Assembly (NCBI GenBank): GCA_018398805.1
Contig: JAGFBZ010000863.1
Location: 1,304,501-1,368,500, forward strand
DNA: 64,000 bases
Reading direction: 5' to 3'
Source of the DNA: Hirundichthys speculiger
Taxonomy: Eukaryota; Chordata; Actinopteri; Beloniformes; Exocoetidae
A program made the position numbers and the translations under genes. Of this stretch, positions 24,901 through 37,196 are shown piece by piece. The notes beneath the pieces were generated by a model, which saw only the letters and a list, made by a program, of their open reading frames with translations, did no database searches and was not told the DNA's origin. Within the stretch, counting starts at the first letter, position 1. Each line of letters opens with the position of its first letter.

Positions 24901-27155
24901 ACTTTGTGTGTCTTTCCAAGTCATCCGTGTGTAACTGTCATTAGAGAAGCACGATAGGAGGTGGTAAGTACATTTTCCCTTATATCTATTGCACACACAC
25001 AAAGGAGCAAAGCCTATAAGTTATGTAGAAGAAAGATGAACAAGGATAAGTGGATTAGAAATACCTTGAGTGTGCAATTTGAGGGAGATAAGACTTAAGG
25101 ACGGTGGAGAGTTAGTTATGAGGAGTGGGGGTGGCAGAGAGATGGGGCTGAGCGAGGGAGACTGGAGAAAAAAAAAGAGGTAAAGTAATTCAAAGTGGCT
25201 GACTCATTCATAAGAAATGTTTCACCTTCCTTTTACACAAGCTTTTGATCTCCTCGTCTCCTGTCTGCACTTCTGCCACCGTCTCCTTTGTTCTCTCATT
25301 TTAGATTATGTGATTAGTTAAAAGCCTCTATCCACTCATCACACTGATGACAATGGCAACAGAAGGCTGCACATGGGAAGGACATGCGTGCGCATGACGG
25401 CTGACTCAAAGTAGAGGTGATCATACGGATGACACACACGCGCGCACACACACACTTGCACATGCAAACTGTTAGAGCAATATCTTATGTTCAGAATTGT
25501 AACTGTAGCAAAAAGCCTTATTACACAAGCTGATCGACAAATATAGAATCTAAATGAATAACAAACTAACAGAAAAACAAAAAGGCTACCTGTGTGTAAT
25601 GAGGAATTAATGGCATTTATTTTATCAACATTTGTTATTAAGCTAAAATAACAGGATAAAAAAAGAAAAATAGCAACTTGCTGTCTAGAGTTTTTTATGT
25701 ACTTGCTATTTTGTTACTAATACGAGGGAAATGATTTTAACTTGTCTTGTTTAACCATTCAGAAACTAACTTCATTTGGTTGCTGACGTTTTACTGCCGC
25801 CTAGCCAACACCCTGTAAGCGGGCTTTATAGATGGAACAATAAAATTCTTTATTGCCCTCTTGATAAAATAGATGAGCATATCTGGTGATGACAGGGCTT
25901 GTGGATCAATATCAATGACTGGAGTAATTACTTTGTGTTTAATTATTTGTCACTCATAATTTGTTCTACCCAGAGAAATATACTTTGAACCTAATATCTT
26001 GTGCATAATATGCTTCTTTGATTCACATCATCACAGCATTGTAAAGTCCAAACATCTGTGTGTTTGTCAAAATTTTACTTGTATGAGCAGTACTCTTTAG
26101 TTAAGTCAAAACATGCTAAAAGTTTCACTGTTTATAGAGTAGATGTTTAGAAATGACAAAGAATAGTGGCTGCACTAAAATGTGGAGTCAGAGGCATCCA
26201 CAGTCTTTTTAAAATTTTCCATATGAGTCTCTGAGTGACTAGAGTGAGGAAAAAAGAAAAATCTACACAAAATGCCTGATTGAAAAGATGTAAATTTCTA
26301 ACGGCTGCCAGTTTGTCGGGGACTAGCTACCTCAGAAGAGTCAGCTAGAAGGCGCCAGAAGAAGGATTCAAAAACCACAAATTGCGACTGTGGCTGTCAA
26401 AGAGAACGTGTCGGCCAAATATTTGATCTTAATGGCAGTTATTTAGAAATAGTCTTCTCTATCCAAAAAGAAAATCCAAGAAAAATTAGTGCTGAAAAGC
26501 ACTGAGGCAAAGTTCAGGCCATTTGGAACAATTTGCTGTGGACAGAAAAGATGGGGCTGTTTGGTCACAGTAGCAGTAATGATGTTTAGTGGAGATCGAA
26601 GGAAGCTGATCAGAACAAGACTATTCCAGCTGTGTAGCATGGCAGGAGAAGTGCAGTGACTGAGTTGCTTCAGTGTCTTGGAGCTGGTCTCAATGCAGTC
26701 ACTGATTTAACTATGATGTCTGGATCATAAAGAAGAAAGTTTAAATGTTTATTCTGAAACAGACTTATACACAAGAGAATGATCCGAATGACAGGTGGAG
26801 CAGAGCCGCATGCTTTATTTATTTTTTTGACATCACTTTGGTTGTTTCTCGGCATCCACACACTCTCCAGTCATGTTTTTATTAAAAACAAACAAACAAA
26901 CAAACAAACAAAATATTCAAATTGTCTTATGCTAATGAGAACAATAGGAATAATTACAGCTTAAAATTTGAGCTCTGTGTCTGGAAGCAGTTTGTTGGAC
27001 AGCTGCTCAGTGAACAGCAAGTTATCGCTCCTGTCACTGTCACGTAGGATTTTTGTAAAATAAAAGAATTGTTCTTTTTTTTTCAATAGAAACGTGAATC
27101 AATTTCTTTAACAAAGATTTTTTTGTTATAAGTCAAAATCAAATGCATGTGATAG
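21951..27155. other. Gene-less intronic stretch
   Basis: No gene was recognised. Contents include a (GGT)n/G-rich tract at 23,365-23,392, a repeated AAGCTCAAGCTG hexamer at 24,378-24,400, a hyphenated CACACGCGCGCACACAC run near 25,433-25,455 and an (AAAC)n tract at 26,885-26,913. The stretch 24,290-24,760 reads like decayed transposon sequence but could not be assigned to a family. Confidence 0.4.
26885..26913. repeat. (AAAC)n microsatellite
   Basis: Seven tandem AAAC units. A similar but less regular AAAC tract occurs at 29,575-29,615. Confidence 0.9.
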
Positions 27156-27159
27156 CATC

Positions 27160-27265
27160 TAAACGTACTGGCTCTCATTTGTGAAATCTCCATAAATCTG
27201 TGAGTATATTTGCACATAAATTACGTCCTTATGAAAAATCTGCTCTGGATCGATGAATGCTGAGA
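27160..27265. mobile_element. MITE end fragment, same family as 29,932-30,687
   Basis: The phrase from CTGGCTCTCATTTGTGAAATC through AAAATCTGCTCTGGATC matches the reverse complement of the right end of the element at 29,932-30,687. Matching words include ATAAATCTGTGAGTA against GTAAATCTGCGAGTA, and AAAAATCTGCTCTGGAT shared exactly. Only one end is recognisable. As a by-product both copies give similar chance peptides containing PEQIF and QIYSQIY. Confidence 0.6.
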
Positions 27266-29840
27266 ATGCTAAAACTGGGATTATTTTGTAAGAATGCGTG
27301 TAAGTTAATGAAGGCTTAATGATGGCAAAGGTGATAAATAAACATAAACGCCACCTAGGGACCAACTTACAAGGAGGTGTAAAAGAGCAAACGACTGGGT
27401 GGTTCATGTGATCTCAAAACCTTTGGCTAATCGCGCAATCTAATGAATCCAGCTGAGGAGGCAGCACTGGCAAGTGCTCCCAGTGAGACCTGAAGTAAAA
27501 AAAAACAAAACATAACCATGGTAGTTAACCCAGGCTTGTGCATGTTGTTGGCAAACCTATTTAGGCATCATCTACGGAGCATCAAAACTAAAATATTAAT
27601 GGTGAAAAAAAACACTTTCTTGGAATTAAAGAAACTCTAAAATTCCTAATAAAGGCTTAGGAAAAGAAGAATGCTACAATTACAGAAAATCTCATATCAT
27701 ATGCTATGTTGTTGCAGTTAGCCAAATGCTATGTTGTTTGTATGGCAGAGTTAGATGTAACCTGATGGAATCTTCAAATATGTGGCAGCACGAGAAACTG
27801 AAATTAAATAAAACATATGTATATATCTTATATCATAATTAATCATAATAATGGTAAGATTTTCTTAAGAGTCACATGCCTAAGACAATTTGGAGTGTGC
27901 CTTTGTTTTTTTCACCTGATAATTTATCAGTAATTTCTCTGTTGATAAAATTCATTTAAGAACCAAGAGGAAGAAAGCCGAGGCCTGTAAAACAAATAGG
28001 AGACCAGCACCACTTCCCTTCACTCCCCTGGCAGAGCTGGCTCAGAGAATCAATAGAGGGCAGCCCATGTCCTCCAAATGAGCAGCGTCTCAGGATACCA
28101 GGGCACTGGTATAATGCCGTATTTTAGGCTGACTATGACTGCTTTTGTCTTTATAAATATATATCCCCTTCAAACTCAGTCCCATTTCCCCAATATTGCT
28201 CATGCACAAGACAAACTTTGCAAACGGACCAGCAAGCAGTTGCCTTGCAAACATTCTGTATCCCTAGTGATGGACAAATAACCTCTGGAAGGAAAAATAA
28301 ATAAATAAAAAGGAGAGCAACACACACTGTTTGCTTAGATGATAGTGCAGCTCCGTGTTATGAAATATTTTAAATGTCAGACTGGGGAATTTTGTTAAAG
28401 AGATGAAAGATTCAGCCAAAAAAACAATAGCGTTCTACCAAGAAAACTGCAAGATAAAACATCCATTCCATGCTCTTCTCACCCTCTTATCACGATGCAA
28501 AACACAGACTATTTGTGCCTTGATATCTATTTTTCTATCCTCAAAAGTGAATGCCATTGTGTGATAGTGAGCAAGACGCAGTTTAGATGAACAGAGACTC
28601 AAATACTGAACATATAACCTTATCAAAATATACCTTCTACCAGGTTATGTTTAGAGGGTATGCGTCATATTGAATGATTTTTTGAACCAAACATGTAAGT
28701 TTAACGTTTTCTCTGAGTTTACTTATCCAGGTCAGTGATGAAACCTTCTGTCTTTAATACCCCTCCCTAAGTCATATAAACATCTCTTGTATGCATGTTG
28801 CTGTTCTGTTTATTATGGCGGATGTATGAATGAAAGAACCTTAACAATACTGAGCTCTAAGCTGGGTTGGCCAAGAGACAGACAGACTGGTCCTCCCACT
28901 CAACAGGCCTGTCTGCATATACACTCAGAAGTGCACACACACACACACACACACACCTACACACACAGTCAACTAAAGTGCCTTTGTTAGTGTTATAATC
29001 ACATTTAGTAGAAGCCATATGACACTAAAAAGGACAGCCAAGGCGAGGTGGAAGTGTGTGAGTTTGCACATGACAAAGGGAGATGAAAATAAGGAGAAAA
29101 CAAAGCTGTGTTTATGCATGGCCATGTGAAGTTTCTCAGTAAAACCCTCCATATGTTGAGGTCAGCCACAGTATCACTAGCTTTGCGGATACTTCTGGGA
29201 AGGCTAGAATGCATGTGTGAGAAACTGAAAGAAAAAGGCGGTTGGGGGGAGTAATTATAGTGGTGGTTGGTTTGCTGTTAATGTGAGGATTATACATCTA
29301 CAAACAGAGCTTCACATTCACATCACATTTTACTAATTAACAACAAAAAAAAAAAAAGCTGTTGGACAGTTAGTTCTGAGTGCTGACTTGTTTTCCCATT
29401 AGGATGGAAAAGTGTCAGGTTGATATAGTTTCATCATGGTGTAGGTGTCAGTGCCAGACGGTAACAGTAGCTGTAATTGCCTTGGTAACATTATAGTCTG
29501 CATATTGAGGTGCAGATGGTGAAATATAAAAGTTACTTATAAACATGAGCAAAGTTTGTGGTTGCCCTTCCAATAAAAACAAACAAACAAAAAAACAAAA
29601 AAACAAACAAACAAAGCCACCTCTGAATTAAGTTTTAAGTGTTTATATGGTAGCTTCTTATCCCGGTACGGTCTTAATCAGATTAATATTGCAGGTGTTT
29701 TGTCCAGACTTCTGCATTTATAAAACAGGCATACTAACTCCCTCTTCCTGAGCAAACGTCTCTATTCTGTCCTCGGTGTTGGGGCCCTCTCTATGCTGCT
29801 TTATTCAGATCTTTCCATAGATGTTAAACAGAATTATGTT
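27266..29840. other. Gene-less intronic stretch
   Basis: No gene was recognised. A (CA)n microsatellite lies at about 28,933-28,956 and an irregular (AAAC)n tract at 29,575-29,615. Nothing else of note was seen. Confidence 0.45.
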
Positions 29841-29841
29841 T

Positions 29842-31335
29842 AGGGTGCGTTTACACTGCAGGTCTAAGTGACCAGTTCTGATTGAATGCCTATATCTGTC
29901 TTTCTTTGGGGCCTAAGTGTAGTGTACATTGGGCCTCATTCATCAAACGTGAGCAGATCAGATATGTGCGTAAACTGTGAGCAGAGGAAAATTTACGCAT
30001 TTCTGCATTCATGGAAAAGTTAGTAGTGCCAAACCTTTTGTTGCTACGAAGAAAATCCACTCTTGTTCTCCTCTTCTTCTTAATCAAAGGGCATTTTGCA
30101 TCTTGAAACTTCAGATTGTATTTCTTGAAGTGTCGGTGGGTTGATTATGTGACCTTGATCTACTGACAGATGCCCACACAGGGACTCGGGTTGTTATAGA
30201 GACAGCTTTGCCAGCGGTGTCATGAAGCTGTGGTGGATTCCTGATAGAGGCTTCTCAGATAATACAGACAATGCAGTTGTCTGCAGCAGAGAGTTTTTCT
30301 TTACTTTCATTATTTTAATGTCTGTCCTTTTTTTTTTTCTTTTTTTAGTTTCTTCGTTAGTTTGCATCTAAAATCATATCAGCAATTTTGGCTTTACATC
30401 TCGAATGTTTTGTTGGACAAAAGATGCAGCATTAAATATTTGCATTAGGTCCTGGTTGCACAGGGGACAGAAGAGATGGTTGTTTTCTTTCTTCCGAGCT
30501 CAGGTCTCACCAGGAGGGCTACCAACCTGCGATCATATGGAATTCACTAACGTACGCAAATTCTTATGGGAAAAAAAATTAGATTTTTCCATAGCGTTCA
30601 TGAATCCAGAGCAGATTTTTGGTAAGGAAGTCATTTATATGCAAATCTACTCGCAGATTTACCAAGATTTTATAAACGAGGCCCCCTATCTTTTAAAAGG
30701 GACCCATATCTGATATCTGCATTTACACTGGTTACCAACCTGGGGAAACATGTGAAAGGTAACTTTTTACCGTTTCCAGGGTAACGGACTGAAAAAACGT
30801 AGGGCGCAAAGGAGAAAAAAAAAGCACTATTTTCAATAAACCCAGCCAGATAAAATGAATGCAGGTGTAATAGAAAGTGTAGTATATAAACCTATTTCCA
30901 TTAGCGCAATGACATGCCTCCCTAGTGCTGCACTGTATTGCACATTTATACCATTATGCCAATGCTGGTTCAGTAAAAGTTAGTGGCAACAACAACAGCT
31001 CCAAGTCTACCTTGCTATTCCTGAAGTAGTGAAAGCAGAAGATATTACCCAAGCTGTTGCATTCATGGATAGCAAATAATGGGGAATATTTTAAAGTGGA
31101 GGAGAAGAAAGTCTGTCCACTTGGGTTCGCATCACCACCTGTGTTTATAAATGCACCTATCTGATTTATTTCCACATGTGAATGAGGCCTGAAACTTATG
31201 AGAATATCTGAATCCATGCACTTTTTTTTTTCTTTTTTTACTGCTTACGTTTCTATTGGTCACATCTGACCTGCACCACATAAACTGAAAAAAATGGAAT
31301 TGGGTAACTTGAGCCCTGCGGTGTAAATGCAGCCA
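29842..31335. mobile_element. Non-autonomous TIR element (hAT-like), host of a nested MITE
   Basis: The left end GGGTGCGTTTACACTGCAG and the reversed right end GGCTGCATTTACACCGCAG form diverged terminal inverted repeats with the 'gcatttacactgcag' wording typical of fish hAT elements. The body has no intact transposase and is interrupted by a second element at 29,932-30,687. The flanking 8 bases do not match, so boundaries are approximate. Confidence 0.5.
29932..30687. mobile_element. Nested MITE with GGGCCTCATT ends
   Basis: The left end is GGGCCTCATTCATCAAACG and the reversed right end is GGGGCCTCGTTTATAAAATC. They are inverted and imperfectly matched. The element lies inside the outer TIR element and is therefore younger. 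A related fragment lies inverted at 27,160-27,265. The open frame at 30,405-30,713 within it shows no transposase similarity. Confidence 0.55.
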
Positions 31336-32187
31336 TAGAGCCATTTAATGTGGACATCAGAAGATAATTTCTGGTCGTTTCTACTTTTGTTTTGCATCCA
31401 TCATACCTCTAAACAGATTACTTTAGATCAATCAAATTTCATAAGTAGTGCTAAATCCTCAAATGAGATGATGTTGTCTTAAGTGTTTACTGATTGGTCA
31501 AATGTTTGGAGGTTCCTATGTATCTTCAGACTGGTTGAATTTCCACAGCATTTCTGTCAGTGGTGGGGTTGCCTCATGAACACACAGATCTCCTTTTGCC
31601 AGTCAGGAATGGAACACAGGGCTCCAAACCAAAAAATAAATAAACTAAACTTCAAGACATTACTTGCAACTACAACTATGACTTGTGCAGAAATTCAGCC
31701 ATACTCATTTGAGACAGAGTTAAATCTGAACTATGAATGTCATCAACTGAGGTACCACAACAACAAAGATTACACCTTGACATCTCTGTTTAAGTCAGCT
31801 GTAGCAATCCAGCTAAAACTGGAAAATGTTCCTTTTTCTCAAGCTTCTTCCAAAACCTTATTGAAACAAAAACAAAACAGTCTGTATGAAGCGGAAGGAG
31901 ATCACTCCTTCCATGGTGCACCACTGAAATTTTTTGCTTTTGAAATTAAAATTCCATACATAGTCCCTAACCCATGTATCTGTTCTGTTTTTTTTTCTGT
32001 TTTAGAACCAAATTTAAAAACAAAGAAAAAAACCCAAACAAAGCTAAAAACAAACAACCCCTCCATAAAATCAGCTGTGTTTTTATTTGTTTGTTTTTCA
32101 GCTCTTAAACTAAACATTAAAAAGAAAAGAACAGAAAAGGCATTTTTCTGATCAAGAAATAGAACAGAATGGAGAAACAGAACAATC
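31336..32187. other. Gene-less stretch with a long chance open frame
   Basis: An open frame of 222 codons (31,483-32,151, plus strand) is the longest in the window. The second half is lysine- and threonine-rich, translated from A-rich sequence. There is no family resemblance, and no splice context or Kozak context was seen. It is treated as non-coding. Confidence 0.5.
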
Positions 32188-33672
32188 CATGTATCATTTG
32201 TTCATTCCAATTTCAACTGTCTTTCAAAAATTAAAAAAATTAAAAAGGGACGTTTTATTTTGTTTTTCATTTTTTTAATCTTTCACAAAAAAATGAAAGT
32301 TTTTCATATTTCAATTTTAGACTTGGATCAAAAATACGAAATGGAAAAACGGGCCACCAGACTGAATTTGTTTTTAACATTTATTTGGTCCGGGTTTATG
32401 TGATCCGGAAATGGCTTTGTGTACGGCAGCTCAGGTAACAACTGTCTGTAAAAAAAAACAAACAAACAAAAAAAATCTGAACTGCAACAAACTCTCTAAC
32501 CTCTTTGCTTGAGTCGGTCACGTGGTTCCTCCATTTAACATCAGATCTGCGCCATGCGTTCACTGTGATGCTCCATTTGCTTACTCTTTACGTCAGTGCA
32601 GCTCCATCTAGTGGCGCAGATGTGTAATGACAGTAGAAAAGTTTAGACCTCAATTATAAGACAACCCCCGTTTTTGAGAATATGATTTTCGTTTTTGTGC
32701 ACACCAGCATCTTCTGTACCATGTGAAAGGCCAGAGAGGTTGTGTCACAAAAGAGGAATTGCTCAAAACCTGTTAACAGACTGTTACTACTTAATAAAAA
32801 TGACTGAAGTTCCCCCCTGTCCTCTACGTCATTGTTCAAGTTACACAAGCATATTCAGTGCCCTCTTCCTAGTTTCACCAGCAACTTTACTGTCCTCTAC
32901 CTGCTCAGGCCCATGCTATTCTCCTAAAGTGACAAAAAAAACATTTTTACACCACCTGCCATATCATATGATACTTCCATACTGGGAAACTTTACACACA
33001 CATAATACGTTCAAGGCATATTTTAATATACACATATGTGATAATGTACGTAGATAATTTATTTGGCCATACAGTCTTTGTAATTCATAGTAATTGACAT
33101 TCTTTGTAATTCATAGTCATCCCCAAGGGCCATGACATTTAATCCACCACAACCAGCTGTGGTTGAGATCCAGCTGCCTGTGATTATAAACCTGTCCAGT
33201 TGGTGGTGTCGTGTGCAGATAAAGCTTCTAGTAATGAACCCTTTCTGGAACCGATTGGCTCAAGTAGTTTGATGCCTCATGAGGCTTCATCTCAGCATCA
33301 CTACAGGATACCCATCTGCTGCAACGTGAAGGAAATTTCAGCGTGTGTCAAAAACAGTTGTTGAATAAGTCCTTGATCAGACTAGTATTTAATTCCAGCG
33401 CCATGCTACCCGAACTGCTGCGCACAAAGCCATTTCCGGGTCACATAAACTGGACCAATTGAATATTAAAATAAAAAATTCAGTCCTGTGGCCCGTTTTT
33501 TCATTTTGTATTTTTGATCCAAGTCTAAAATTAATATACAAAAAAAAACAGGCATTTTTTTTTTGTTTTTTGTGTTAGATTAAAAAACGAAAAACTAAAT
33601 AAAACATCACTTTTTAATTTTTGTAATTTTTGATTGACAATTGAAAATGGAAAGAAGCAATGATACACAGAT
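32188..33672. mobile_element. Foldback-type element with about 245-bp inverted arms
   Basis: The left arm (about 32,188-32,430) and the right arm (about 33,415-33,672) are inverted copies sharing long blocks. Examples are GACTTGGATCAAAAATAC, AACGGGCCAC, and GGTCC(G)GGTTTATGTGA with CCGGAAATGGCTTTGTG. About 985 bp separate them. The spacer contains unrelated sequence, including a hAT-like fragment near 33,230-33,300 (GCCTCATGAGGC, CATCACTAC). No transposase was found. The exact termini and target duplication could not be fixed. Confidence 0.6.
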
Positions 33673-35265
33673 TTCTACCTGTTTTTTCAATATCTGTCTC
33701 CAAAACCAAAAACAAAACAAAAAAATGATTTGATCTCCCAGTTGTTGAATCTGTGCTCAAATGAGAAATGGAAAACACAGATAATGCATTTTTAATTTTG
33801 ACATTTTCATTTTACCCAAATTAAGTGACCTGGATGTTATCTCTTATCCCACAATAACCACTAGCAGGAAATGATCGAGCAGACACTAGGCTTTGCTACA
33901 GAGAACACAAAGAAGTTAGTACTTTTCAAAAAAAGCAGGAAAGTGATGCTGAAACCTGATGATATGACAGTGGAGGATATGTAGGTTTTTCTCCAGGTAT
34001 GCATTTGATTTTTCACAGAAAGAGTTGTGGTTGATATTTAGAAAAATTTAACTGAAATATTGGGGAATCTCCTTTGATGATGTCAGGCTTGCACAAGAAG
34101 CTAGAGCTGTTTGTACTGATCCAAGTTACAGAATCAAAGTTTAAAGAAATGTATAATACTTCTTCAGTGAATGTGATATTTTTGTAATGCCATCATTTTG
34201 TGCAATGTATGGTTGTTCAACTAGACATGATAGAGAAACACTGATCATATTACAGCCTGCCATAGGTGACTGAACATCAACAGTGGAGGGGGTCACGTGT
34301 TCAGCCAGACGAATAGCTCTCTAACATCAGTCGAGCAGATCTCCAACCCTCCAGCTGGAAGGCAGAGAGTATCAATCTGTTGCATGTACACAGTACTGCA
34401 CCTACACGGCATTTATAAATCTGTAGTTTTTGCACCTGTATGGTGTCTTTATTCATCAACACAGTAGTTGACGTTAATAAAAAAAAAAAAAGAAAATCAA
34501 ACACTGTGTCATTTACGACATGGCTGTCTGTATCTCTGACTAATCTATCAGTGAAGTGGTTGTAGGCATCTAGACCTTAGTAACATCTCAGTTCCTCTTT
34601 CGTGTTCAGGCAAGGCCTGAAGATTCAGTCATTGATGATGTCCATATTTGTTTGGAAAAAGACTAAAGCCTCTAGTCCATGATGCTATTTCATACTGATT
34701 TTGACCCTTAATGATACAAATATTTACATCACATCTTTCTATTTCCAATTTAACTTGATTTACTTTATTTGGATTTTTCTGTAAATAGTATAGGCTTGTG
34801 TTTTTAAGTACACCATTGTTTCCCGCTGTCCTCGATTAGCACATTTGTGTACCAGGATGGATAGACGGGATATCGGCTAGGCTCTACACAAAATTAGGAA
34901 AAGGGCCCTACCATCATTCTTAAAATAAATACTACAGTTTAATTCAAATTTAAGTTCAGTTTAAGCTTTATTGATCCCCCAAGGGGGAAATTTAAGCTGG
35001 ACTTATTGTAATCATACTAAAAAAAAGCATCAAAAGAATTTAATCATATTGAGGAAGTAGTCTGGCTTCCTCCCACAGTCCAAAGACATCAGTTCAATCA
35101 GTTCCTAATTATTTTGTTGCATGTCATTTGAGTAGTTTTATATTGTTCAATTAAATAACTGGTAATGAGTTAACTGACAAATTAACTGGCAATGTCATTT
35201 CTTTTAGACACCATTTCAAATTTTTATTCTTTTTGAATGCTTTTCAATTGAAGAGAGGATTATGG
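33673..35265. other. Gene-less stretch with LINE/SINE tail remnants
   Basis: No gene was recognised. At 34,950-34,993 the wording TTTATTGATCCCCCAAGGGGGAAATTT resembles a common fish retro-element 3' tail, and at 35,060-35,090 CTTCCTCCCACAGTCCAAAG is another frequent fish repeat phrase. Both are too decayed for a family name. Confidence 0.4.
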
Positions 35266-35269
35266 CCTT

Positions 35270-35557
35270 TAAGAGGTTGTTGCAGACATTGAAGAGGTTG
35301 TAGAGGCAGCCCAAGGCCTCAAAGAATTGTCAAACATGATAAAGGAGTTGAGTGGATTTGTACAATCCACTGTGAAAACTGCATTGTCCCTTTCCCAGGC
35401 TGAAGTAGTCTCTTTAAAAGCTGTCTTTGACTGTCTTGTCTGCAAAGGTTGGTTCAATTTAAAAAAAAAAAAATCCTGTAAGCCAATTGACAAAGCAGGA
35501 ACTAAAGATCCTTTAGATGAGCTAATATGCTGTACCAATGGTAGAGAATATCTGTAG
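35270..35557 (+). other. Unassigned coding-like fragment
   Basis: An open frame includes a stretch reading SQAEVVSLKAVFDCLVCKG after an amphipathic, helix-like segment. This is loosely reminiscent of fish multigene proteins with a coiled coil before a CxxC/RING-like domain. The zinc ligands are incomplete and a poly-lysine run follows from an A13 tract. If genuine it is a broken fragment (pseudogene or transposon-borne). I do not recognise the family with confidence. Confidence 0.15.
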
Positions 35558-35619
35558 TTTTGTTCAAGTTAAATAGTATCCAGATTTTTGTTATTTTAAT
35601 ATTTTGCAAGACCACCCCG

Positions 35620-37150
35620 AACCCAATGGGGGCTGTATGTTGTTGTGCAATAGCACGTATAATGTGCTCGTTTAGTCGTGAAGCGGGTTATTAACAACTG
35701 TTTTGAGAGACAGCTGCTAATAAACCAGAGGGGTATTAACAAAGTTAATAAATTGAAATGGGGCACCACCTAATAAATCAGGAAAAAAAAGTACTAAACG
35801 ACACAATGAGTCTCAAAGTGGCTGTTTGTCTATGCGTGCCAGCCTGTGACCAGGTATGGCGCTATAGAGCAACAGAGAAGGTGTGAGTCCGAGCATGGAC
35901 CTCTTCAATCAGCAAATGTTACAAAACTGTGTAAAATAACCACAAACAACTTATCTCATTAGAATATATCAGAATTTAATAACACAAGTATCAAAATGAA
36001 CAAACACTTGAATCAAGATCCTGATATCTACTAACTAAAAGACGACTAAACTAATATAAGCAAATAAAACATTAAATGGAAAGGAGTATCAACTTATATA
36101 TATATATATTATATATATATATATATATATATGTATGCTGAGGACTGTGTGTGTGATAAACTAAGATTGCTTAGTAGTGTGGGGAGGATTCCAAGTTGGT
36201 GGATGAGGCTACGTGATGGTCTCGTTCCTTACCAAGATAGCCACCGACTCAAACAATAAGGCGCTACAAGATGGCCGACATGGTCACGTGGTAACGTCCT
36301 CACAGAGATGGTTAGTAAGAAGAAAGGAGAGGACAGGCTAAGCGAAGGTGATTCCTAACCACCGATGCTGTAATTGCTCTGAGGATTTCTACACAGGAGG
36401 GTAAGTGTGAAGGAGACGTCTGCACTCTCGTCCTGATTGTTTGTTTGAAAATCGGGGCTCGATCAGCCAGCGGTGAGGAAACACGGTGATCATGTAGGTA
36501 AATACGCACCGGCGGATTACCGGTGGGCTCAATCGTAATAAAGATATATATGATGAAACGATGTAATCACAAAAACCAATGCCTAAGCTAAGTAACTCTG
36601 CCCAGACACAAAAGCCTCTTACTTCTGTTGCTTCGAGGGGGCAATCGGAGGTATCCTGGAGTCTGGGGAGGATGATTGATATTGGTAACAGCAGAACCGC
36701 TGTTGGGTTACACTCCGCGGATGTGGTCGCAAGAGCGGCTCTGTTTCGTCCTGGCTCTCTCTCGATTTCCGTGGGGTTGCAGGTTGCAGCGTCTCGGCAG
36801 AACCAGGTCCTCCTATAAGGCGCACGTGGAGCCATTGCGTCTTACAATGCCTCTTTTGCGCCAATGTGCACGGGTCACTTGTGGTACTGGCCGGATGGGG
36901 CGCGTGAACCTATTTTCCTTTACCAGTGGCTCACAAGCGCGTTGCTGGATGGGCCTCATGGTTGCTGGCTAGAAGCTGTGGCGGGCCGGAGTAGGCCAAA
37001 AGAGAATGTCTTGAGTCGTGTAGAGCAGGTCCAAGCAGGAGAACCGATGAGCAGGAAAGAAAGAGTGAGCTAATGGAGCTTGCGGTACTTAATCAGTAGG
37101 AATGCGATCCGCCTTCGTTCGGGATCCCGGCTGTGAGATGAGAAGTCCCC
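35620..37150. other. CpG-containing block, possible solo LTR or promoter-like insertion
   Basis: This block contrasts with its flanks in CpG content, especially at 36,400-37,100. It contains a plus-strand TATAAG sequence (about 36,812-36,820), an AATAAA at about 36,536 and an AT microsatellite. A minus-strand open frame (36,389-36,835, 148 codons) starts with a Met but resembles no family I know. Such mixtures are typical of LTRs, but TG/CA termini with a target duplication were not found. A cryptic promoter is the alternative. Confidence 0.25.
36095..36132. repeat. (AT)n microsatellite
   Basis: About 38 bases of AT dinucleotides, with a phase shift in the middle. Confidence 0.9.
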
Positions 37151-37176
37151 AACCAGTGAGAGGATGTGACATCACA

Positions 37177-37196
37177 TTTCACACCTTGGTGTGAAA
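37177..37196. promoter_or_regulatory. Near-perfect palindromic T-box (Brachyury-type) site
   Basis: TTTCACACCTTGGTGTGAAA is a 20-base inverted repeat of T-box half-sites. The optimal palindromic Brachyury site selected in vitro has CTAG at the centre where this has CTTG, a difference of one base in 20. One half-site (TTTCACACCT) is exact. The match is seen directly; binding and function are unproven. Flanking DNA is not an obvious repeat. Confidence 0.5.

Noticed and set aside
27159..30713. Two similar peptides containing PEQIF and QIYSQIY as a duplicated gene
   Set aside because: The similarity is explained at DNA level by two copies of the same MITE end.
31483..32151. 222-codon plus-strand open frame, the longest in the window
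   Set aside because: The second half is Lys/Thr-rich from A-rich DNA and overlaps the approach to a foldback arm. There is no domain, signal peptide or family resemblance and no promoter context.
36389..36835. 148-codon minus-strand open frame as a gene
   Set aside because: No homology is recognised and it lies in a block that may be an LTR. It is reported only as a finding, not as a CDS.
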